The notes beneath the pieces are model-generated. The model searched no databases, was not told where the DNA came from, and worked only from the letters and a program-made list of their open reading frames with translations. A stretch of 64,000 nucleotides of DNA, from the NCBI GenBank assembly GCA_036653535.1, contig JAVVTR010000001.1:62001-126000 (forward strand). Reading direction: 5' to 3'. Source of the DNA: JAVVTR01 sp036653535. Lineage in GTDB: Bacteria > Bacteroidota > Bacteroidia > Bacteroidales > P3. Positions 17,173-27,011 of the stretch are shown one piece after another; position 1 is the stretch's first letter; each line of letters starts with the position of its first letter. The position numbers and the translations under genes were made by a program.

Positions 17173-19315
17173 TTTTTAAAAGATCTTCTCCGTATGATTT
17201 TAGTTTCACCTTGCCTATACCCTTAATTTTTAAAAGATCTTCCATACTAATAGGCTCTTGATTAGCAATTTCGAACAAAGCCGATTGGTGTAATATTTGA
17301 AAGGTTTTTTTATGCTCCGCTTCCGCTTTGTTCATTCTCCAAGTTTTCAATTTCTCTAATAAACAAAATTGACGTAAACTTTCATTAACATCCTCTGCCT
17401 TTAAAGAATTTGGATCTAATGTTCCTACATGCACTGCTTCTACATTTGCGCCTTTTATATTCGCTTTCGATCCTACAGATTTTGCCACAACTTTAGAAGA
17501 AAAAGAAGAATTCTTTTTCTCGTTGATATCCATGCAAGCAAGTGCTTTTACCTTAGAGTACACTGGTACTTCAAACTTTTTTGTTAATTTACAACTTAGC
17601 AAAGTTCTTTGCTTGATCCGAAATTCTGTACAGAGTCTATCTTTTATTTTTTGTAAATTTTTCTGAGCAGACACATTATCCAAATCTACCAAAAGCCGAG
17701 GCAAAAATGGCAAAAACAAAGTTTCTATTTTTTCTAAAAAATAAACTGAAGCCTTATGACATCTATCATTCCTATATTCCTCCGGTTTTTCCATTTTTGG
17801 CCAAGTATAAATCTCTCTCTCAAAATGCTCTCCAACTTCTTTTATTTCGTGACCAAAAATTTGTGTAAGTTCTATTATTCTCTCATGTAATTTTCGATAT
17901 GGAACCCGAAAAAAATGCTCGGAAAAATTAGATAAAAGGGTCAATTCATGCCATAAAGCAGAAAAATCAAATTGCTCTAAAAGCATTCCCATATAATAAG
18001 TTTTTTTATAGGCTTCTAATTCATCTGATTGTACGGCCCTCTCCACTGCTTGCTGAGTAAAGTCATCAATAGTGGCATCTGGAATTAACACTTTCGTATC
18101 TAATAAAGAACGTAGCACCAAACCTTGCAAACTTCTACAACGGCTAAGAGCCACATAAACCTGACCATGAGCAAAAGCCAAACTTGCATCAATAATTACT
18201 TTATCAAATGTAAGACCTTGACTCTTGTGTATGGTTATAGCCCAAGCCAGTTTTAAAGGCAACTGTACAAATTTTCCTTCCGACACTTCTTTGATTTCCT
18301 TAGTAAGCTCATCCAAAGAATAACGAGCATTATCCCATGTTTCTGGCCTAACCTCCACAACTTCTCCATTACATTCTACCTTTACCATTTTGGCAGATAG
18401 GTCTACAATTTTTCCGATTTTTCCATTAAAAAACCGTTTTTCAACAGAAGAATCATTTTTAACAAACATCACCTGAGCCCCCTTTTTTAGCATCAACTTT
18501 GCTTCAGTAGGATAACTATATTCCGGAAACGTCCCTTCAATTTCAGCATCATATTCCAATGCCAAACCTTTTAACTTATTAAGTTCTTCATAATTCATAG
18601 CCTTAGCTTGTGAGTTATGGGTGGTTAAAGTTATATATCCCTCTGCCAATTTAAAATTAGGATCAAATCTTTTATTTAGAGTTTCCATGGTATGGAAATC
18701 CGGATTCTTATTGCGTATTCTTTCCAACAAGGCAATAAATTCCGGATCCGACTGTCTGAATATTTTTTCAAGTTCCACACAAACAAAGCCCACTTCTTTT
18801 AATGCTTTACTTTCAAAAAAGAAAGGAGAGGGGTAGTACTGTTGCATAAAAGCCCTTTCATCTTCTTTTACAATGGGAGCCAATTGTTGCAAATCACCTA
18901 TCATTAAAAGCTGTACTCCACCAAAAGGTTTATCACTATATCGATATCTCTGTAAAACATGGCTCACCTCATCCAATAAATCGGCCCGAACCATACTTAT
19001 TTCGTCTATAACCAATAGATCCAAACTTCGAATGATATTTATTTTTTCCCGACCCATTTTATATACCGATTTTTTAGTATAACCGGGTAGGTATAGGCCA
19101 AATGGCAATTGAAAAAAGGAGTGTAAGGTGCTACCTCCTGCATTAATTGCGGCAATACCGGTAGGAGCCAAAACCACCATTCGTTTTGGCTTTAACTCCT
19201 TTATTTTTCGTAAAAAAGTGGTTTTCCCGGTACCCGCTCTTCCGGTAAGAAAAACGTTAACTCCTGTATTAATAATGAGTTCTTCTGCTGTTTGTATTTG
19301 ATCTACTATTTCCAT
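17156..19315 (-). CDS. PIF1/RecD-like DNA helicase with C-terminal HRDC domain
   Basis: Superfamily 1B 5'-3' helicase of the Pif1 type. The 719-residue product has Walker A GRAGTGKTTFL (about 24-34), GIAAINAGGSTLHSFF (motif Ia), Walker B LLVIDEISMV, GDLQQLAPI (motif III) and the late TIHKSQGLTFDKV motif, then a low-complexity linker and a C-terminal HRDC domain (about 645-719; ISMEDLLKIKGIGKVKLKSYG). An ATG at 19357 is open in frame, but a perfect TTTG-N20-TACATTTG promoter (19358-19327) would start transcription near 19320, so the ATG at 19315 is chosen. Its likely role is replication-fork or structured-DNA processing; a specific one cannot be assigned. Confidence 0.9.
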   Translation of the reverse strand: MEIVDQIQTAEELIINTGVNVFLTGRAGTGKTTFLRKIKELKPKRMVVLAPTGIAAINAGGSTLHSFFQLPFGLYLPGYTKKSVYKMGREKINIIRSLDLLVIDEISMVRADLLDEVSHVLQRYRYSDKPFGGVQLLMIGDLQQLAPIVKEDERAFMQQYYPSPFFFESKALKEVGFVCVELEKIFRQSDPEFIALLERIRNKNPDFHTMETLNKRFDPNFKLAEGYITLTTHNSQAKAMNYEELNKLKGLALEYDAEIEGTFPEYSYPTEAKLMLKKGAQVMFVKNDSSVEKRFFNGKIGKIVDLSAKMVKVECNGEVVEVRPETWDNARYSLDELTKEIKEVSEGKFVQLPLKLAWAITIHKSQGLTFDKVIIDASLAFAHGQVYVALSRCRSLQGLVLRSLLDTKVLIPDATIDDFTQQAVERAVQSDELEAYKKTYYMGMLLEQFDFSALWHELTLLSNFSEHFFRVPYRKLHERIIELTQIFGHEIKEVGEHFEREIYTWPKMEKPEEYRNDRCHKASVYFLEKIETLFLPFLPRLLVDLDNVSAQKNLQKIKDRLCTEFRIKQRTLLSCKLTKKFEVPVYSKVKALACMDINEKKNSSFSSKVVAKSVGSKANIKGANVEAVHVGTLDPNSLKAEDVNESLRQFCLLEKLKTWRMNKAEAEHKKTFQILHQSALFEIANQEPISMEDLLKIKGIGKVKLKSYGEDLLKIIRGE

Positions 19316-19326
19316 ATTTAATATTT

Positions 19327-19358
19327 CAAATGTACAAAAGATTAAACATCTTGACAAA
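19327..19358 (-). promoter_or_regulatory. Consensus promoter of the PIF1-type helicase gene
   Basis: On the minus strand, TTTG (19358-19355), exactly 20 nt, then TACATTTG (19334-19327): a perfect Bacteroidota housekeeping promoter. Only 11 nt separate the -7 element from the ATG at 19315, so the leader would be about 5 nt. Confidence 0.75.
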
Positions 19359-19458
19359 CCTATTTTATATCCCTATTTTCTACTTAAAGTTAATATAAAG
19401 GAAAAAGGAAACGAGATATAATATTTACTCGCTTCCAATCCAATCATTATCAACGCCC

Positions 19459-21693
19459 TTAGTACATTACAGAACATTTTTTAGAAAATTCCGACCAAAT
19501 TTGATCTTCGTACTCTATCTGCATTACATAATCGTACACCGTATTCATTTTAACCATAAAATCCGCATAGCATTCCTTTTTAAATTCTTCTCTATTTAAA
19601 GTGACTAATAAACGTAAAGCCCCTTTATTTTCTTTTCTATAAAGATAAATTGTTTTAGCATAATGTAAGTTTTTCCCATTCCATTGTAATAACATATATC
19701 CTTTTTCTCTATTTGGATAGGCCTCTAAACGAGGCAGAAAAGACGATGGTTTGTATTTAAATTTATACCAATAAGGCGCATGTATAGTATCTTCCGTAGG
19801 AGAAGTAGTGTAAGCAACAATATTAAAAGCATAAGTTGTTGCATAATTACGTACAGGTATAGAAAAAATAAAACTATCGCTTATCGCCACCGTTTTACCA
19901 TTAAAAAAAGGAAAATCTTTTAATAATATCCAATTGGAAGAGTCTACACGCATATACAAAGCATGCCCTTTGGTATCGGAATCTTGGCTATTATACCAAG
20001 TAATTATCAACTTCTCTTTTTCTTTTCTACAAAGAGAAAAAATAGCTGCAACAGGAGGATTAGGCAACGGTAATTTTACAGAGATAGGCAAAGAAAAATC
20101 CGATTCGTTTCCAATTTTATCTATTGCAATAATTTTATAAAAAACAGGTTTCCGTATCCGAAGAGAAAGAGTGTCAAAAAAGCAAGTATCCTTTATTTTA
20201 TCGACAGTAATTTGCATATAATTAAAATCTTCTCCCATGGATTTAAATACACGATACCCATCTATATCTTCCTCTAAAGATCTATCCCAACTTAAACAGA
20301 CAAGCCCTAAGGTATCTGCTTTGTATTTTAAATTATGTACAGTCAAGGGGGGAGTAGTATCTTTCTTCTCATAAAAGGAAGTTCCTGATTCTAAAAACTC
20401 GCCATTCTTACCAACTCCTTGAACCAACCAATAAGAAGAAAAAGGAAGAGATGCTGCTTTAACGGTATAAGTTCGAACTTTGGGACTAATATTATCTTCT
20501 AAAATTTCAAAATCTGCATACATGGATTTTTTTACATAAATCCTGTATTTTTGCAAAAGAGATTCTTTATTCTTTGGAAACCTCCATGTTATTTCCACCA
20601 TTTCTGAAGATTTCGTTTGTATCGATTCTATAAAAGGTTTTTCATATGCTCTATCTTCCCCTCTACCACCACTTTCCTCACTAATTTGAAATACATCTCC
20701 AAATATATCTACCCCCATAACCCTGTATATATATTTGGTTTGATTATCGGGCAAAGAATCTATATAATGAAGCATATTGCTTTTTTTTTCTCCTTGTTTT
20801 AAAACCATGATGGGCGTGGAATGCAAACGAACAAATTTATTTCTAAACCCACTTCCATCTAAAGTTCTTTCCACATAATAACCACTACAAATTTTATCAA
20901 AAAAATGTATATCCCAACTAAGTGTTGCACAATGATCGGCAAAGTGAGTTTGTAGGGCTTGTAAAGGAGGCAGTTCTTTATAAGTAGACATATCGGTAAA
21001 GAATAAAGCCGTATCTTTTCTGTTTCCAAAAATTAGAGTATCTAAACAAAGCCTATACAAGTAGAAACAATCTTGTTTAACATTAGTGTCTATGTATCCC
21101 ATTCCAACTATACAGGCAGCACGGAAAGAACGGTCACAGGCCAAATTTGCTATAGAAAATCGCATTTGTTCCATTTCTATTTCTTCCGCCAATTTAAGCC
21201 AAGGTGAAATTCCTTTCAAATTTAATTCCGGTTTTTCTCCATAAACAGCCTCTGCATACACGGCCACATAATCCTCTTGTAGTGCTGCTTTTGCCAACAA
21301 ACTGCTATCTTTTCCCCTAAACGGAGCAATATGAATAACTCCTTCATTGGAAATCACTGTTGTAGTATCATTTTTTTTAAAACTATATTTTTCTATTACA
21401 TAGCCTCTCCTTAGAGCTATTTGCCATGCTGGCGAAGAACTCACTGCCCAGCGTAAGCAAACGGCTTGCTTTTTTGCTTTTCCTGTTAAATATATAGTGG
21501 GATTTTGAGAAGCAAGTAGACCAACACTGTCCGAAAAAACATTTTGATCTATCTTTAAATCTATCGTTTTCGCCTCCCCTATATTTATACAACATACTAA
21601 AGAACACACAAAAGTTAAAAATATATCCCGTATCACAGATTTCTCTATGGAAACCTTTATTAGCAAACTTTTTATATTTATTGTTCGTTTCAT
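19459..21693 (-). CDS. Secreted protein with several fibronectin type III-like domains, unknown function
   Basis: 744 residues. The N-terminus carries a hydrophobic export signal (IFLTFVCSLVCCINIGEA, about 24-41) after a long basic lead. After an N-terminal region of about 240 residues without recognised family, the rest looks like successive beta-sandwich domains of FN3 type: repeated W-(K/R)-x(n)-L-x-W-D/xx-SxDxDxxGY-x-V/L-Y/F-(R/K) patterns, for example LSWDRSLEEDIDGYRVF and ITWYNSQDSDTKGHALYM. No catalytic motif is visible. It starts 49 nt behind the 1482-residue secreted protein, so the two form a pair. Probably surface or periplasmic; I do not recognise the function. Confidence 0.65.
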   Translation of the reverse strand: MKRTINIKSLLIKVSIEKSVIRDIFLTFVCSLVCCINIGEAKTIDLKIDQNVFSDSVGLLASQNPTIYLTGKAKKQAVCLRWAVSSSPAWQIALRRGYVIEKYSFKKNDTTTVISNEGVIHIAPFRGKDSSLLAKAALQEDYVAVYAEAVYGEKPELNLKGISPWLKLAEEIEMEQMRFSIANLACDRSFRAACIVGMGYIDTNVKQDCFYLYRLCLDTLIFGNRKDTALFFTDMSTYKELPPLQALQTHFADHCATLSWDIHFFDKICSGYYVERTLDGSGFRNKFVRLHSTPIMVLKQGEKKSNMLHYIDSLPDNQTKYIYRVMGVDIFGDVFQISEESGGRGEDRAYEKPFIESIQTKSSEMVEITWRFPKNKESLLQKYRIYVKKSMYADFEILEDNISPKVRTYTVKAASLPFSSYWLVQGVGKNGEFLESGTSFYEKKDTTPPLTVHNLKYKADTLGLVCLSWDRSLEEDIDGYRVFKSMGEDFNYMQITVDKIKDTCFFDTLSLRIRKPVFYKIIAIDKIGNESDFSLPISVKLPLPNPPVAAIFSLCRKEKEKLIITWYNSQDSDTKGHALYMRVDSSNWILLKDFPFFNGKTVAISDSFIFSIPVRNYATTYAFNIVAYTTSPTEDTIHAPYWYKFKYKPSSFLPRLEAYPNREKGYMLLQWNGKNLHYAKTIYLYRKENKGALRLLVTLNREEFKKECYADFMVKMNTVYDYVMQIEYEDQIWSEFSKKCSVMY

Positions 21694-21742
21694 ATCTAAA
21701 TAATTTTATTATAGTTGGATCCCCTTTTAAAAACCCTTTAAT

Positions 21743-24700
21743 TTATTTTATAATATTATTAAAAGTTTTGGTTGCTATAGACCCTTTTTTCCCATCCGGC
21801 AAAACATAAGTAAGTCTTATCGGATACAAACCGGATCGTATGGGTACAAAACTTTTGAAAAACCAATTTTGAAAAAATGGACGAATTATAGTTTGTGCAC
21901 TTGCATTAGCTAGTCCACACAAAACCTGATCAAAATCAAGTTTGTAATGATAGGGTAAATAATAGATCCATGGAAATTGTTTCTGTTTATTAGCGCTTTC
22001 ATAAAAAGAAGAAACATATACGGCCCAATCTGGAATTATTTGTTTGTTATGCTCATTTCTATCAAAAACAACCTGATTATCGTAGGGATAATATTGATAA
22101 ACTAATGGATAAATATCCGATGTGTAATATGTATTTCCTTCCAAAACCGCTTTGGCGCAAATTAAAGCATGGTCACCGCTATAAGGACTTCCCTTTAATT
22201 CTATCGCATCGAAGGGTTCTGAATTTTCCATAACAGCCTGCAAATAATGCACATCCGGAGATGGAGCCATGACCCCATTAGAGGTATTCATTCTCATGTA
22301 TGGTGTGCGATAGGTTCTTACTATCTTTATATCATTCACCTTTTCTACCATAGTAGAATATGTACTGGTAGAAAAATCGTACTGCATAAGAATTTTGTTT
22401 TTATTTTCTTGTAGCGATTCTCCTTTTAGAACTACTGTTTCTTGGATTACTTCATTCTCCCCATCTTTATATAAAGAGTTAGAACTACCACTAAAAGAAC
22501 TTGCAGCAGAAAGTGGTCGTTCTCCTATTTTGGAAATCCGTTTTAACACTATGAGTAAACGATATGCCTCCCCTTTTTTAAGCACCGGCATAATCCAATT
22601 AATCCGCTTTTCGTCCTGATTATAAGAAAATGCAACATCTAAGGTGTCTAAAGAGGAAGAAATTATATAAACCCGTTTTTTATAATTTTCATCGGTAATT
22701 AAACCCGCTTGCCCTTGTTTAAGATTCACGAAACCATTCTTACTTTCTCCAGCATAAAAATATTTCTGATCTTTTACAGGATAACACAGCCTTACGTTAT
22801 GCCAAGGAATACTATCCGGACCTATTCCTGTAACAAATTTTTGTTCTCTTAATTCTTCATACGGCCCACCTTCTATAGTTTGCAAGGCTTTCCACGATGC
22901 TCCTTTTTTTTCTTTTGCATTTATTTTCACCTTTAGTTGCATATTAGCATGAGAGGGTAATATTTCATTTGGCAAAAATTCCGCTAATCTATTTTCTTCA
23001 TTCCAACGAATTTTTCCGGATATTGGGGTACTTTCATTCCATACCTCATATTGTTCTAAATTTAATTTTAAAAGTTTGTCCTCTCCATCAAAAACCGCAT
23101 CTATTTCTTGCTCTATAGGCATATTAAAAGCAACCTGTGGAATGGCAAAAACATCTATTTCGTTTTCTGAAGTAGACGGATGAACATCCGCAATGACCTC
23201 TTGACCATCGGCAAAGCCCGATTCTATCAATTGGCACTTTTCTCCTATATCAAATTTAAATCTGCAATTTCCATGTAGTAACCCATTTAATATAGAAAAA
23301 TTAAGGGCAAAGGCCCCACCAAAATAAGAGGGATTAGGCAATTGAGCCTCTAATAAAGCTCCTATTTCTCCTTGTAGAATAGTAAAATTTCTCTTGGCGC
23401 CCAACCATTTTAAATTCAATCCTACTTCTCCAAACATATAAGTATAGGCCTGCCCTGCAGCATACCACCCATGGAGCCCTGGAACTTGTCGGGTTCCACC
23501 ACAAAAAGCACCTTGATATTTTTTTAACAAAATATCAAATCCTATTTCTGATTCAAATTTGGCATAAAAGAGCAGAAAATTCATATCTCCAGTATTAAGA
23601 GATAAATCTGCCCCAAAACCAAATCCCCTACCTCCAGCTATTTCCGTAATATTTCTACTATTAGGCAAGGCGGATAATTCTTCTGTTTTAAGTAATCTTG
23701 CTATTTTTGAAGGAATAGGTGGCATAGGAGGTAAGTCTTTACCCGTAACAAAATAAGATTGGGTTTTTATTTGAATAGGACCCAACTGTAACTTAATTCC
23801 TAAACGAGCCGTAGGTTTACCTATATTTATAAACCATTTATCCTTGCTGAAATACATTTCACATAATCCAACATGTCCATCCGTGCCCGTTCCTTTGATA
23901 AGCCCCATATCTAAATAAGAATCGAACGAACCAAAAAAAGAACGATTGGCATTATCGTAACACATATAAGCAATGGCCGTAATAGAAGCATCATAAGCAG
24001 CCAATTTGCGCTCATTTTTCCTTTGGGTAGTATCATTAGAAAGAACTTTGGAGATTTTATCTGCAAAATTCTGCATACCAGTCCACTGTGTCTTCTGCAT
24101 AAACTTAGCAATTCCTTCAAATACCACATGATCTATTCCATTATTTTTATTCAGTCCAACACTAAGCCCCAAATCTGCGGTAAATAAATTATGATCCATA
24201 GTAGAAAGAATAACATAGGTTTTAAGCCCCATGGAAACCGTACTATCTGGTAGATATCGCAATCCGGTAACGGTAAGTCTTTCTCCCTTAGTATTACTTT
24301 CATAATCACTTTCCATACGCATTGCATGATAGGCACCTCCTCCCATTCCCGAAATTTTAAATCCAGGAAAAACAGGGATGCCCACTACTCCTAAATCGGC
24401 CAAAATGTCTACATACCAATACCTATACGTTCCCATACTACCCAACATCATGTTTGCGCCAAGAGAAAAATCAATAGGTTTCAAGGTGAATTTTATGTTT
24501 CCTTTAAATCCATTTCCGTAGGTCTTATCTTCTTCGTAAAATTTCACTGCTCCTTTAAAAGCGAAAGCCGCATTAGAAAAATCTATATTTACATCCGATA
24601 CATCTACCCCATCAAATCTCCATTTTTTAGTGCTATCTTTTTCTTTGTAGGCTGCTTTTATTTCCAAACCGAGGGATCCAGCAAAAGCCCCCTTGTTTTC

Positions 24701-26191
24701 TTTGGAAAAATGCACTTTGGTATCAAATGCCAATATAATTTTCTCTTTTCCTATTCCACGTAATTCAATGCCGTCGATAGAAGCCGGAAATTTATTTATT
24801 TTTATTTCTTTGTCAAAGGCCATTTTATCTATAGTAAAATAAGGATCCTTATTACTTACTTTCATCCGTGTAAATTCAATTTTACCAAGATCAAATTTAG
24901 AATTGGTATCTGCAAAAGGATTCAATTCCATTTTTCCAGATAAACAAGCTACTAAATGAGGACTTTTTTCATTCTTTTTCTTTTTGACTTCTACATAGGA
25001 AGAAGAATAAATTTCAACCGATTTACTTTTTAAAAAATCGAAAGTCATTTTTTCCCCTAGCTTCACTTTCATGGCCCATTTACCATCCGTATTAAAATCC
25101 AAATCATACTTAAAGCTATTGGAAATACTTATTGGCAATTCTATTTCTCCTTTCATCTCCCCTTTAACCAAACTATTCTCTTTTATAGTTACATTAAATT
25201 CCTCTATAGAAAAACTCCATCCTCCCAAATCTCCTTGTTTTAAAGAAAGTATATTATTAACCGACATCAAGCCCGTAAACCCTCTTTCATCGAACCACAT
25301 TCTTTCTGCTTCAAACTCGGGACTTTTACCTGTTGTTTTATCTTTAAAACAATTCGGGAACCGAACAAAAATATCTTCAAAGTAAACACCAGTCCAAATT
25401 TCAGAAAACGCCCCTATTTCTGAAGACGATGGAACATCAAAAGAATAAATATCCATTGGATCATAATTTCGAATTTGACTAAAATCAAACACCGCTTTTT
25501 GTATTTTAAACCTCCATTCTGGCAATGCTACCACTTCAAATTCGGGAATAGTCACTTCGCTTATTATATCTTCTAAACTATGAACCCTACAATTAAATTT
25601 TACCGTTAAATCTCTATTATCTAAAGTTTCATCCTCAAAAACAGGCTTAACGAACTTATTATTAAACACCAAAGAACCACTTATTTGCAACTCTTTAAAC
25701 CCTTTACAATCCAATATAGCATAAGTTTCAGGTAATCCATCCCCCACTTTATTAGCTCCATCTAAAACAATTTTCAATGTTCCTCCTTTACCCCCTATGG
25801 CGTAATTTCCAATAAGTGCTAATTTGACATCTCCTATATAGCCTCCATTGGCCGATATACGTATCTTTTCAGCCCCAAAATAAAGCGTAGTTCCTCCAGT
25901 AGAAAAACCAGGCCCTTTAATTCTCAAATAAGCGGTTACTTCCGCATAATCTGGGCCAAATTCGGCCTTTGTAAAAAGCAGGTCGTAATTAGTGTTTCCA
26001 ATAGTAGTTCTAATGCCAATAGGCAAATTTTGTAATTGACCTGGACTTAAAAATTCTATTCGTTTCATAAAATTCTCAAAATCCTCAAAGCATTCGCCTA
26101 TAAGTCCAACGGACGAACTATCCTGTTGCTGAGCCGACAAAGCTCCACTAAAGCCAAAAATCAGAAAGAATAAACAGATTAATTTTTTCAT
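21743..26191 (-). CDS. Giant secreted beta-rich protein, unknown function (1482 aa)
   Basis: A standard signal peptide (hydrophobic core LICLFFLIFGFSGALSAQ, about 3-20) precedes about 1460 residues dominated by short alternating polar/hydrophobic strands rich in Gly, Lys, Asp and Phe, suggesting an extended beta structure (large barrel, groove or repeated sandwiches). Segments such as GSMGTYRYWYVDILADLGVVG and GHCRFKFDIGEKC look like beta-strand/turn series of outer-membrane proteins; no catalytic motif or known domain is recognised. The last third (after about residue 960) looks different, with more Asn/Glu/Pro linkers. It is first in a two-gene unit with the FN3-like protein and has its own promoter candidate at 26254-26261. 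The two may form an exported complex. Confidence 0.6.
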   Translation of the reverse strand: MKKLICLFFLIFGFSGALSAQQQDSSSVGLIGECFEDFENFMKRIEFLSPGQLQNLPIGIRTTIGNTNYDLLFTKAEFGPDYAEVTAYLRIKGPGFSTGGTTLYFGAEKIRISANGGYIGDVKLALIGNYAIGGKGGTLKIVLDGANKVGDGLPETYAILDCKGFKELQISGSLVFNNKFVKPVFEDETLDNRDLTVKFNCRVHSLEDIISEVTIPEFEVVALPEWRFKIQKAVFDFSQIRNYDPMDIYSFDVPSSSEIGAFSEIWTGVYFEDIFVRFPNCFKDKTTGKSPEFEAERMWFDERGFTGLMSVNNILSLKQGDLGGWSFSIEEFNVTIKENSLVKGEMKGEIELPISISNSFKYDLDFNTDGKWAMKVKLGEKMTFDFLKSKSVEIYSSSYVEVKKKKNEKSPHLVACLSGKMELNPFADTNSKFDLGKIEFTRMKVSNKDPYFTIDKMAFDKEIKINKFPASIDGIELRGIGKEKIILAFDTKVHFSKENKGAFAGSLGLEIKAAYKEKDSTKKWRFDGVDVSDVNIDFSNAAFAFKGAVKFYEEDKTYGNGFKGNIKFTLKPIDFSLGANMMLGSMGTYRYWYVDILADLGVVGIPVFPGFKISGMGGGAYHAMRMESDYESNTKGERLTVTGLRYLPDSTVSMGLKTYVILSTMDHNLFTADLGLSVGLNKNNGIDHVVFEGIAKFMQKTQWTGMQNFADKISKVLSNDTTQRKNERKLAAYDASITAIAYMCYDNANRSFFGSFDSYLDMGLIKGTGTDGHVGLCEMYFSKDKWFINIGKPTARLGIKLQLGPIQIKTQSYFVTGKDLPPMPPIPSKIARLLKTEELSALPNSRNITEIAGGRGFGFGADLSLNTGDMNFLLFYAKFESEIGFDILLKKYQGAFCGGTRQVPGLHGWYAAGQAYTYMFGEVGLNLKWLGAKRNFTILQGEIGALLEAQLPNPSYFGGAFALNFSILNGLLHGNCRFKFDIGEKCQLIESGFADGQEVIADVHPSTSENEIDVFAIPQVAFNMPIEQEIDAVFDGEDKLLKLNLEQYEVWNESTPISGKIRWNEENRLAEFLPNEILPSHANMQLKVKINAKEKKGASWKALQTIEGGPYEELREQKFVTGIGPDSIPWHNVRLCYPVKDQKYFYAGESKNGFVNLKQGQAGLITDENYKKRVYIISSSLDTLDVAFSYNQDEKRINWIMPVLKKGEAYRLLIVLKRISKIGERPLSAASSFSGSSNSLYKDGENEVIQETVVLKGESLQENKNKILMQYDFSTSTYSTMVEKVNDIKIVRTYRTPYMRMNTSNGVMAPSPDVHYLQAVMENSEPFDAIELKGSPYSGDHALICAKAVLEGNTYYTSDIYPLVYQYYPYDNQVVFDRNEHNKQIIPDWAVYVSSFYESANKQKQFPWIYYLPYHYKLDFDQVLCGLANASAQTIIRPFFQNWFFKSFVPIRSGLYPIRLTYVLPDGKKGSIATKTFNNIIK

Positions 26192-26581
26192 AGATATTTT
26201 ACTTTAAATAATACAAGAGAATAAGATTTTCACAACTTCATCTTCTTCTCAAGCAAAAATAGGGCTGTATTCTATTTAAAATCTTTTTTTTATATTAAAA
26301 ATTCTTAATATTTAGGAACTTTTAACTATTGAGTAGGATATGGAGGTATTTTTGTTTTTTTTTAGAAACGAGAATATCTGTATTTTCCGTTTTTCATTCC
26401 CCTGTTGTTTATTTAGAATCTTTCTCGTTTTTATTCTTTTTCAATCTTTTATTTTTTTAAAATTCAAAAATTTAGAGTACTTTTGTCATTTATTATCTCT
26501 TATTACGTAAATATACTGACTGTAAGCAGGTTACGCTATTTACGAATAGTTTTATAAAAACAAACATTAAAATCATATTCC
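26192..26581. promoter_or_regulatory. Divergent promoter region between the giant secreted protein and the mce-mmd operon
   Basis: No gene seen. Minus strand: TATTTTTG at 26261-26254 is an exact -7 element giving a leader of about 55 nt for the 1482-residue protein, without a TTTG at -33. Plus strand: TACTTTTG at 26478-26485 is an exact -7 element with TTTT 20 nt upstream, giving a leader of about 90 nt for mce. The middle is very T-rich. Confidence 0.5.
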
Positions 26582-26986
26582 ATGAAACCAACACACATTG
26601 AACATCTCGGCATTGCCGTGAAAAATCTTGATGCTGCCATCAAGTATTATGAAGAAGTTCTCGGTTTAAAATGTTACAACATTGAGGAAGTGCCCGACCA
26701 AAAGGTTAAAACTGCCTTTTTTAAAGTTGGAGAAACCAAGATTGAATTATTAGAATCCACCGATCCTGAAGGAACCATTGCCAAATTTATAGACAAAAAA
26801 GGAGAAGGCATACATCACATAGCTTTTGCTATGGATGATGTACAAACCGCTCTAAACGAAGCAAGTGAAAACGGAATACAACTTATAGACAAAGCTCCTC
26901 GTAAAGGTGCCGAAAATTTAAAAATTGGATTCCTACATCCTAAAACCACTTTAGGTGTGTTAACAGAATTTTGCGGTAAAAAATAA
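26582..26986 (+). CDS. mce: Methylmalonyl-CoA epimerase
   Basis: VOC-superfamily metalloenzyme that interconverts (S)- and (R)-methylmalonyl-CoA, linking the mutase to the decarboxylase. The 134 residues contain EHLGIAVKNLDAAIKYYEEVLGL (metal-ligand His at about 7), ETKIELLESTDPEG (metal-ligand Glu near 53), GEGIHHIAFAMDD (His near 78) and LTEFCGKK at the end (Glu near 130), the usual ligand set. It is the first gene of the mmd operon, 25 nt ahead of mmdA. Confidence 0.95.
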   Translation: MKPTHIEHLGIAVKNLDAAIKYYEEVLGLKCYNIEEVPDQKVKTAFFKVGETKIELLESTDPEGTIAKFIDKKGEGIHHIAFAMDDVQTALNEASENGIQLIDKAPRKGAENLKIGFLHPKTTLGVLTEFCGKK

Positions 26987-27011
26987 TATAAATCTATATA
27001 ACTAACGCTAT

